A stretch of DNA of 33,103 nt, taken from the NCBI GenBank assembly GCA_030065155.1, contig JASJDI010000034.1, forward strand, positions 1 through 33,103. The letters run 5' to 3'. The translations under genes were made by a program, and so were the position numbers. Positions 8,534-15,514 of the stretch are shown here, piece by piece; within the stretch, counting starts at the first letter, position 1, and each line of letters opens with the position of its first letter. The stretch is from Xenococcaceae cyanobacterium MO_188.B29. Lineage in GTDB: Bacteria > Cyanobacteriota > Cyanobacteriia > Cyanobacteriales > Xenococcaceae. The notes beneath the pieces are model-generated. The model was not told the origin of the DNA. It worked only from the letters and a program-made list of their open reading frames with translations, and made no database searches.

Positions 8534-11140
8534 TCAAATAAGCTTGTTAAATAAATTAGAGCAAGCATGATTCCAAGAACGCTCTGAGGCAAATTTAGCA
8601 GCATTTTTGATTAAAGCCTGAAATTTATCAGGTTTCTGAATCAGCTTTTTAAAGGCACTAATAACAGCTTCTACAAAAGCATCTCCTGCAATATTTGGTA
8701 TAACTAAACCAGTTTGTTCGTGGTCAATTGCTTCAGTAACAGCACCTACATTAGAAGCACAAACTACCACGCCCAAACGCATTGCCTCTAATATCGTCAA
8801 AGGCAAACCTTCCCAATAAGAAGGCAAAAGTAAAATATCTGCCCATTCATAAAGTTGATTGAGTGCATCTGTAGTTAGGGCTGGGGGTTCGATCAAATCT
8901 TCGATCGATTTCAATTCATTAGCAGCATCTTCTCCTTTAACGACATTTTTCCCTACCAACCGCCAGTGAATCGGTAAACCAAGCTGACGGGACTTGGTGA
9001 CTATTCCTACTAAACGGTCTAAACCTTTCTGACGATCGAAACGACCGATAAATAGAACTCTTAACTTTCCTGTAAAACCTCGGTTCTTTCTACGAGTCAA
9101 TATCTGCTCGACTTTGGTTTCTTTTAAGGGGTAGCCACAAGCATTGGGTACTACGACTAACTTATCTTCTGGTACTCCCAACCCATGACACCAATTAGCC
9201 ATTTGATGGGAACAAGGAATTACATAATCGTAAGCGTGTTCATATCCTAATGCTAAATGACTAAAACCATTGGAACGACCAGAAGGAGTGAGGTCATGGA
9301 CGTGAAGGGAGGCAATTGTCTTAACTCCTGCTCTTCTTAATAATCCCATAATGCCATTGGCAGCAACGCTGTGAAAATTTACTACCACATTGAGCCAAGA
9401 TAATAATCCTGCTGCAACTTCATGATCTCCAGATTGCGACCAATAATCGTATGTACTGCCTAAATATCTTGGTCCATTCCAATGGTACATACTCGGTTCA
9501 TGCAAAAAGTTAACTGTTTCAAAAGTATTTGCCCATGCTGGCAATTGTTGCATTCGCGAGTTCAGAATAAATAGATGGGTTTTCCAGCCTCGTTCCTGAA
9601 ATGCTTTGGCAATATTGAGTGCGACTTTTTCTACTCCACCAAATTCCACAATAGGCAGGACAAAACCAATATGTTGTTTGTCTGATTTGGTTAGCATTGG
9701 ATAGACTGGTTTACTATTTAAACTCCATCTAGCTTCTTCAAACATATAGGAACGAGCAGGAAAATACTCTGAATGCCATGTCCACTTTTGACGATCGCAT
9801 TTTTGGAGGCTATGACGTAAATCTTTGAAGACAGATAGCAAACTAAATACTGCTCCACCATAAGGAGTTGATGTCAGTTTGTTACTGGGTATTTCAACTT
9901 CTAGGTTATGAATTTTGGGCATGGGATTAGCAGTAGCTAAACTTTGAATCCAATCTTCCCCTGAATCTTCCAAACATGAATCCATCGTATCTACCGTAGC
10001 TATAACCAAATAGTCGGTATTTCCTAGCTGATAATTTAATTCTGGTTCATTTTCACGGATGATAATTGCCTTTCCGTCTGCATCAAGATGAATATTCAAG
10101 TTAGCAAAATTTGCTAATTCTAAAGATCGTTCTAATTGCCAGAAAACCCATCTCAGAAGCCTAAATTCTTCAAGACAGTCTAAAACGGTTTTACGAGTAA
10201 ATACTAAAAAATGAGGTCGATGATAGCGTAATGGAGCAGATTTTGCTTGATGATATATTTGCCTAAATTCTTCTAGACTGACGGATTTTTCTAAGTTAAC
10301 TGGATCTGAACTGAGAATGAACTGTGCAGTATCAGATAAAAAGATAGCGTATCTTGGTGCTTCTTGATGTTCTAACTCGATAATTGAGCTATGAGTAAAT
10401 AATTGCCGATGTTTGCGTTTCATATATTGAACAATGCCATCGCGATCGCGTTCAGAATTACGCAACATACTTTCAGGACGTTTACGATATTGAAATCCTG
10501 ATTCTGCTAGATGTTTGCCTCGATATCCTGTTTCAATAGCTTGCCACCAAAACTCCCAGTCTTCAAAACCGAGTTTCATCGATTCGTCATAACGACATCC
10601 TCGTTCTAATACTTCCCGACGAACCATACTTCCAGCTTCACAGGTGTTAAATCTTAGATGACGCAGTACAGAATAATCTCCTCGATATTCGCCATTGTCT
10701 TCCTGTCCAAACATATTGATGGTGGGATATACCCAACCTACTTCTGGATCGGCAAGCAGAACTTGAAAAGATCGATCTATGGTTTGAGGTGAAATACGAT
10801 TATCGGCATCGAGTAAGTAAATAGCTTCTACAGAATCCCAAGTCGTCAGAGCAAAATCAATACCTGTATTTCTAGCTGCACTCAATCCACCATTAGGGCG
10901 ATAAAGATAAACGACTTGATCGGGATAAGCCACAGCAAAATCACGACCAACTCTATCAGTTTCTTGGAATTTACAGCCATCATTGACAAGAATAATTACA
11001 TAAGGAAATTCTGTATCTTGTTCTAAAGCACAAGTAATAGCTTCAGCTACTAAAACGCTGTGTTTGAAGACAGGGATAACTATCGCTATCCTCGGTGCGA
11101 AAGTTTTTTGTTTAGAAGTAATTTCTGTAGTAGCAAGCAT
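8534..11140 (-). CDS. GT2-GT4 fusion glycosyltransferase
   Basis: About 868 residues with two catalytic domains. The N-terminal GT2 (GT-A fold) domain starts at RIAIVIPVFKHSVLVAEAIT, with ILVNDG, GGLSAARNTGIDFA and the donor-binding LLDADNRISP; a WW-like FEDWEFWW block follows. The C-terminal GT4 (GT-B fold) domain runs from about residue 487 (HIGFVLPIVEFGGVEKVAL) with LRVLFIGRFDRQKGLDRLV near 690 and the EX7E block SYWEGLPLTILEAM. The linker (about 260-480) has no recognised motif. ATG at 11140 is chosen because AGGA lies about 10 nt upstream; an upstream GTG at 11191 would add 17 residues and overlap the preceding gene by 14 bp. One protein probably adds two sugars in sequence. Confidence 0.87.
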   Translation of the reverse strand: MLATTEITSKQKTFAPRIAIVIPVFKHSVLVAEAITCALEQDTEFPYVIILVNDGCKFQETDRVGRDFAVAYPDQVVYLYRPNGGLSAARNTGIDFALTTWDSVEAIYLLDADNRISPQTIDRSFQVLLADPEVGWVYPTINMFGQEDNGEYRGDYSVLRHLRFNTCEAGSMVRREVLERGCRYDESMKLGFEDWEFWWQAIETGYRGKHLAESGFQYRKRPESMLRNSERDRDGIVQYMKRKHRQLFTHSSIIELEHQEAPRYAIFLSDTAQFILSSDPVNLEKSVSLEEFRQIYHQAKSAPLRYHRPHFLVFTRKTVLDCLEEFRLLRWVFWQLERSLELANFANLNIHLDADGKAIIIRENEPELNYQLGNTDYLVIATVDTMDSCLEDSGEDWIQSLATANPMPKIHNLEVEIPSNKLTSTPYGGAVFSLLSVFKDLRHSLQKCDRQKWTWHSEYFPARSYMFEEARWSLNSKPVYPMLTKSDKQHIGFVLPIVEFGGVEKVALNIAKAFQERGWKTHLFILNSRMQQLPAWANTFETVNFLHEPSMYHWNGPRYLGSTYDYWSQSGDHEVAAGLLSWLNVVVNFHSVAANGIMGLLRRAGVKTIASLHVHDLTPSGRSNGFSHLALGYEHAYDYVIPCSHQMANWCHGLGVPEDKLVVVPNACGYPLKETKVEQILTRRKNRGFTGKLRVLFIGRFDRQKGLDRLVGIVTKSRQLGLPIHWRLVGKNVVKGEDAANELKSIEDLIEPPALTTDALNQLYEWADILLLPSYWEGLPLTILEAMRLGVVVCASNVGAVTEAIDHEQTGLVIPNIAGDAFVEAVISAFKKLIQKPDKFQALIKNAAKFASERSWNHACSNLFNKLI

Positions 11141-11177
11141 GATTTGATTTTCCTGATATTTCCCAATAGACTTTTTA

Positions 11178-13247
11178 CTAAATTTGCTCACCGACTAACT
11201 CTGTGGCTTCTCTTTCGGAGATCGATAAGTAATGAAAGTCAAGCCATCTCGCCCAAGCATTACGCTGATAACCTTCTTCTGGTAAGCGTGTTGCTAGAAC
11301 TAAATGATAGTTTTCTGTTGTGGGATAGGGCAATTCAACGTCGATCTGATAGAGATTATTTGGCTCTACTCGATGCCATCCCGAAAAAGCTAAGGTGGAT
11401 TCTGAAGAGGTTACTGCTAATCTTGCTCCAGCATCATCATCAGTTTCGATAACAGCGACAGCATATTCAACGACTGAAGCTTCTTCATTTTCCGTACAAA
11501 CGATTGTTTTAATTTTAGTTGTCTCTTTAGGAATAGCACCAGCTATGATTGCTACTGTTTCGCAATCATAGCTGGGGTGAACTTGAATTTTACCTCCATT
11601 GTCTACTTCTTGTACTCTGACAAAGCCGTTTTCAGATAATTTGAGAGATGCATCTCTTAACTTAGTTTGGACTGTGGATGAAGCAACTACTCTTGCCGTT
11701 TCAACCCTACCAACGGATTCTTGTAACCGAGAGGAAGTAAAGAAATTTAACCAATGCGCCCAACCATAGTAAGGAAGACTACCTTCTGCTAGTCTAGCTG
11801 CGATCGCAATGTGACAATGTTCTTTAATTGCAGAGGTTAACTCTAAAGTAATTTGCCTGGGAGTATTTGGTTTTACTGCTACCCATCCTGAAAAAGCCAT
11901 TGCCGAACCTTCCTTCAAGCAGTTTTTGGGGTCGGTTTCTGGAGAGATGATTGCCATCGCATATTCGATCGTACTTGCTTCTTCATGCTCAGTAGCTACT
12001 GTTGCAGTCAAAATATCGGCTTCTGGCGGAAAGCAAAAAGGTAGCATGGCAATGGTAGGTTTGCCTTCAGTGCGAGGATGGGTAAGAATTTTTGCCCCAT
12101 TATTAATGACTTCGATATGGGCAAATTCATCGGTGGGTAAGTTAGGGGTGACTTCTATTACTCTTGCCATTGCACCCTGTCCTAAATAGCCCAAATTAAC
12201 TGGCTCGATATCGACATCAGCTGTGCATAAATAGGGACTGATAACTTTTCTCGTACCAGGTAAACCACTCCAAATACGGAACGCCAAACTGTGTTCTAAA
12301 GCAACTTCATTAATATAGGCTCGAACTTCAGGAATAGGTTGGATTTGGGCAAGAGAAAGAGAAGGTGCAGGACCGATACTAGTGTTCCATTCGATAACTA
12401 ATTCCACATCTTGTTTTCTCCCCATATCAATACTAGGGAGATCTAGACTCAACCAACCTTCTGGCAGTTGCTGGTAGGAAATTTGCCACTCAGCAAAACA
12501 AGTTTCATCTTCACAAGCTTTTAACTGCACTGTCAAATAACCAACAGCGTTATGATATTTTTTAGCCACGTGCAGTTCAACAATAGCTATACCTCTTGAG
12601 GCAACTGGTAATAGTTGTTTAAGGGTTAAAGAATTGGAATCAGTAAGGACAGTTGCTTCAACTAACTTTTTAGCTGGTTGATTATCAAAAACCAATTGCA
12701 GTGAGGGTAACTTTGCCTGACTTAAATAGTCTTCTACCGCAGCAAAGGCATTTTGCATATTTTCGTGGAGAGTCCTCAGTCCTAAATACTGTTTTTGTAA
12801 AGTTCCAATTCTTTCCGCTATGGCATAAGTTTGTTTTTCCCTGCGAGCGTACATATGTTGCCAAAATTCTGCTTGTAATGCCGTTGTTTCCTGCTCTGTA
12901 TTGAGTTTGATCGAAGGAGGGAGAGATGATTCGGCACTTCTTTCTGACCACCAACGCGCTAATTCTGCTAACTCTTCTTCTCCTGCCTTGGATAGTCCGA
13001 GTAGTCCCAGGCAAAAATTTGGGACTAGTTGCATTCTAACTAAATTTAAATTATTGTTTAGTTCTTGTCCAACAAGCGTAATAATGCCTCTTCGAGATTG
13101 TCGATCGTATTTAAACTTGTAGATATTAAATTGATTAGCGACATTTAAAGTATTGAAAAAAATATTTTTATCCTGTTCAGCGATAAAAATCTTAGCTGAA
13201 GAAGAATAGATATCTTTTAGATGAGATTGATTAGTAATAAGTTGCAT
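11178..13247 (-). CDS. Cluster protein of unknown function with duplicated C-terminal module
   Basis: A 689-residue protein I cannot assign to a known function. Residues about 115-180 are helical and probably coiled coil; 185-300 look beta-rich. The C-terminus carries two copies of a roughly 130-residue module (about 375-503 and 543-673) sharing NNGAKILTHP/NGGKIQVHP, EHEEASTIEYAMAII/ENEEASVVEYAVAVI, AMAFSGWVAVKPN/TLAFSGWHRVEPN and GWAHWLNF/AWARWLDF. This suggests an internal duplication of a beta-sandwich, possibly carbohydrate-binding, module. No signal peptide or membrane segment is seen. It may belong to a domain-of-unknown-function family seen beside glycosyltransferases in other bacteria (DUF6212 came to mind, unchecked). 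It sits 37 bp upstream of the GT2-GT4 gene, so a scaffold or acceptor-binding role in glycan assembly is plausible. Confidence 0.75.
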   Translation of the reverse strand: MQLITNQSHLKDIYSSSAKIFIAEQDKNIFFNTLNVANQFNIYKFKYDRQSRRGIITLVGQELNNNLNLVRMQLVPNFCLGLLGLSKAGEEELAELARWWSERSAESSLPPSIKLNTEQETTALQAEFWQHMYARREKQTYAIAERIGTLQKQYLGLRTLHENMQNAFAAVEDYLSQAKLPSLQLVFDNQPAKKLVEATVLTDSNSLTLKQLLPVASRGIAIVELHVAKKYHNAVGYLTVQLKACEDETCFAEWQISYQQLPEGWLSLDLPSIDMGRKQDVELVIEWNTSIGPAPSLSLAQIQPIPEVRAYINEVALEHSLAFRIWSGLPGTRKVISPYLCTADVDIEPVNLGYLGQGAMARVIEVTPNLPTDEFAHIEVINNGAKILTHPRTEGKPTIAMLPFCFPPEADILTATVATEHEEASTIEYAMAIISPETDPKNCLKEGSAMAFSGWVAVKPNTPRQITLELTSAIKEHCHIAIAARLAEGSLPYYGWAHWLNFFTSSRLQESVGRVETARVVASSTVQTKLRDASLKLSENGFVRVQEVDNGGKIQVHPSYDCETVAIIAGAIPKETTKIKTIVCTENEEASVVEYAVAVIETDDDAGARLAVTSSESTLAFSGWHRVEPNNLYQIDVELPYPTTENYHLVLATRLPEEGYQRNAWARWLDFHYLSISEREATELVGEQI

Positions 13248-13324
13248 TTTTTCAATATTTAATCTTGTTCAGAAAATAGAAGTACTTTCCTTATCCCAAG
13301 TGATTAACTCTGAATTAATTTTTG

Positions 13325-14179
13325 CTATTTGTAACCAATTTGTTGTAACTCATCATGAAAAGAAGCAAACATTTTTAGAGTACGATCGTCTGCTTCTTGT
13401 TTCCATCTAGATAGAGAACCTTGGATACTACTGGAAGTTTGATGTTGAAATGATTCTGGTGATTCGGCAAAAGCATATTTGATGGTATCTAGAACTTGTC
13501 GATCGCTATAATCTACATTTAGACTCTGAAACAATTTAGATATTGTTGCCATTTTTTCCGTAAGTAAATCTTCGTATTTCAAATTTATATAACTTTCCTT
13601 ATTTAAGGATTTTTGTAACTGTTGATATTGTTTATAAAATCCAATTAGGTTAGAGAACATAGTTCGATCGCCTTGCTCTTCACCAAAGGAAACATATCCC
13701 CTTTTTTTATTAAAAGATTTAATCGAAAAAAATGTATCTCTTGGGTCTCTTTGGAGAAAAATAATTTTATATTCTTTTAAAGAATCGATCATTTGCTTAA
13801 CTAAAGGTAATCCAACTAACTTTTCTGCAAAACTTTTAGCTTGTGGTTTATGTTCTTGTTCAGCAACAAAATGATAATATTCTTCAGTCAAATTTATGCC
13901 ATATTCTTCAAGTTTTTTTTGTTCTTGCTTCTGACTCCATAAGCTAGATTCTTTGTCGTTACCCTGAAAGGGTCTATATTCTATGCCACCTAACTTTAGA
14001 GGAGTAAAATTAACCCATTCTATTCCTTGGAGGTGACAAATATAATAGTATTGACTTGTTCTTGTTTCATAAGGGAAAAGAGAACGGACTAAAATTTGAG
14101 GATGAGAAGCCATAATTTTCATTGTTAATGTCGAACCTGCTCTACCAGTAGAAGCAACAAAGATAGGAATATATTGCAT
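13325..14179 (-). CDS. Sulfotransferase family protein
   Basis: A 284-residue protein. PIFVASTGRAGSTLTMKIMA (residues 5-24) is the 5'-phosphosulfate loop and YKIIFLQRDPRDTFFSIKSF the 3'-phosphate loop (R-D-P-R-D...S). YINLKYEDLL is the beta strand that commonly follows in Sulfotransfer_1/3 proteins, and SSIQGSLSRWKQE near the C-terminus fits the family's G-x-W/R-R-x-x-L region. It is the most upstream sulfotransferase in the operon, between the GT4 gene (50 bp) and the duplicated-module gene (77 bp). The pocket sequence HPQILVRSLFPYETRTSQYY differs from the other copies in the cluster, so it probably has its own acceptor. Confidence 0.85.
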   Translation of the reverse strand: MQYIPIFVASTGRAGSTLTMKIMASHPQILVRSLFPYETRTSQYYYICHLQGIEWVNFTPLKLGGIEYRPFQGNDKESSLWSQKQEQKKLEEYGINLTEEYYHFVAEQEHKPQAKSFAEKLVGLPLVKQMIDSLKEYKIIFLQRDPRDTFFSIKSFNKKRGYVSFGEEQGDRTMFSNLIGFYKQYQQLQKSLNKESYINLKYEDLLTEKMATISKLFQSLNVDYSDRQVLDTIKYAFAESPESFQHQTSSSIQGSLSRWKQEADDRTLKMFASFHDELQQIGYK

Positions 14180-14229
14180 TGAGTTAAGTAATCAAGCTAT
14201 ATCTGTTTTAATACTCCTCATCTTACTAC

Positions 14230-15495
14230 TCAATTTTCATAAAGTTGAATATGTTGGTAAGCAGAATTTTCAATAGATAAACGAGGTTCGATATTTTGAA
14301 CTAAACTAGACCAAAGCTGACGATCTAAAGCTACTTCTTTTAATTTATTGGCCAAACTAACAGTATTGCTAACTTTAAAATGCACACCAGTAACATTGTT
14401 TTCTACCTTTTCTGCCATACCTCCTATATCACTACAAATGATAGGTCGTTTGTGCATGAAAACTTCTTGAATTACTAGAGGAGAATTTTCCCACCAAACT
14501 GAAGGTACGATCGCCCAATCTACTAACTTAATTAGCTGAGTAATTTCTGATTGTTTATATTTGCCATGATGAGTAACAATATCTTTATATTTGTCTAGGA
14601 ATTGATTCAATTCTTCTTTGAATTCAGGAAATCCTGTAGCTATATTACCAAATAATTCTATCTTAAACTCAGTAAAATTATTTTTAATTAAGTATTCTAC
14701 AGCCTCTAGAATTAATAACACTCCTTTATAGGGATTTATTTGACCAAAAAAGCCAAATACATTCCGTTTTTCTCCTGGTTTTAATTGTCGATGAGGTACA
14801 GGATCGTAAACTCGACGACCATTTTCTAAAACTGTTATTTTCTCTTCTGATATTCCCCAATCAATAAAGCGTTTAGCTAAAAAATAGCTAGGAGAAATAA
14901 ATCGATCGATTAAATTGAGGTGAGTTTTAAGAAACTTTTCTCGCATTTTAAATTGTTGAGGCGAAAATTCAGGAAAACAGCGATGACATCGATCTGGAGA
15001 TGCATATTCACATAATTCATTATTATCCTTCCGCACCATTTGTCCATCACGATTACAGATAAGAATAAATTCGTGAATGGTAAAAACAATTTTGACATTG
15101 GGTAGGGTTTGCCGAGCAATTTGAATGGCTTCTACACCGATACGAATAGTATGGTGAAAATGAATGACATCTGGCTGTAGTTGTTGCAAAAACCTTTTAA
15201 AATCAACATAGATAAAATTCAGAATTTTTTGTGATTGATAGAAGAAGTCAAAAGCATCGCCCCAAAATAGTGCTTCATCTTGAGCATCTACTAACATTTG
15301 AAATGGTGTTCCTGTATGTACTTTTCTATTGGATGCAGAAGTTGCTGCTAGAAAAAATGGTTGATATTCCGTATGAGTACGAATTGCCTTGAATAAATCA
15401 TAGGCAAAAATTTCTGCACCACCAGGAAAAAATAAAGGGTGATTATGAGCAATAATTAAAACTTTTTTGTTTTTTTTCGGAACGGTTACAACCAT
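14230..15495 (-). CDS. GT4-family glycosyltransferase
   Basis: A 421-residue GT-B glycosyltransferase. The acceptor half begins KVLIIAHNHPLFFPGGAEIFAYDL and contains DVIHFHHTIRIGVEAI and KIVFTIHEFILIC. The donor half has NVFGFFGQINPYKGVLLILEAV and the GT4 EX7E-type block VPSVWWENSPLVIQEVFMHKRP. CEYASPDRCHRCFPEF carries paired cysteines often seen in this branch of GT4 enzymes. Retaining transfer from a nucleotide sugar is expected for GT4; the sugar is not predictable. The ATG at 15495 is 19 bp after the stop of the TPR-GT2 gene, which argues for co-transcription. It is cytosolic, with no membrane segment. Confidence 0.9.
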   Translation of the reverse strand: MVVTVPKKNKKVLIIAHNHPLFFPGGAEIFAYDLFKAIRTHTEYQPFFLAATSASNRKVHTGTPFQMLVDAQDEALFWGDAFDFFYQSQKILNFIYVDFKRFLQQLQPDVIHFHHTIRIGVEAIQIARQTLPNVKIVFTIHEFILICNRDGQMVRKDNNELCEYASPDRCHRCFPEFSPQQFKMREKFLKTHLNLIDRFISPSYFLAKRFIDWGISEEKITVLENGRRVYDPVPHRQLKPGEKRNVFGFFGQINPYKGVLLILEAVEYLIKNNFTEFKIELFGNIATGFPEFKEELNQFLDKYKDIVTHHGKYKQSEITQLIKLVDWAIVPSVWWENSPLVIQEVFMHKRPIICSDIGGMAEKVENNVTGVHFKVSNTVSLANKLKEVALDRQLWSSLVQNIEPRLSIENSAYQHIQLYEN

Positions 15496-15514
15496 GATTT
15501 TGCGAGGAAATATT

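Noticed and set aside
11060-11452. Plus-strand 130-codon frame across a gene junction
   Set aside because: It is antisense to two cluster genes, rich in Arg/Leu/Ser runs, and shows no recognisable motif.
12685-13014. Overlapping frames on both strands within the 689-aa gene
   Set aside because: They lie entirely inside a well-formed gene with internal duplication and have atypical composition, so they are shadows.
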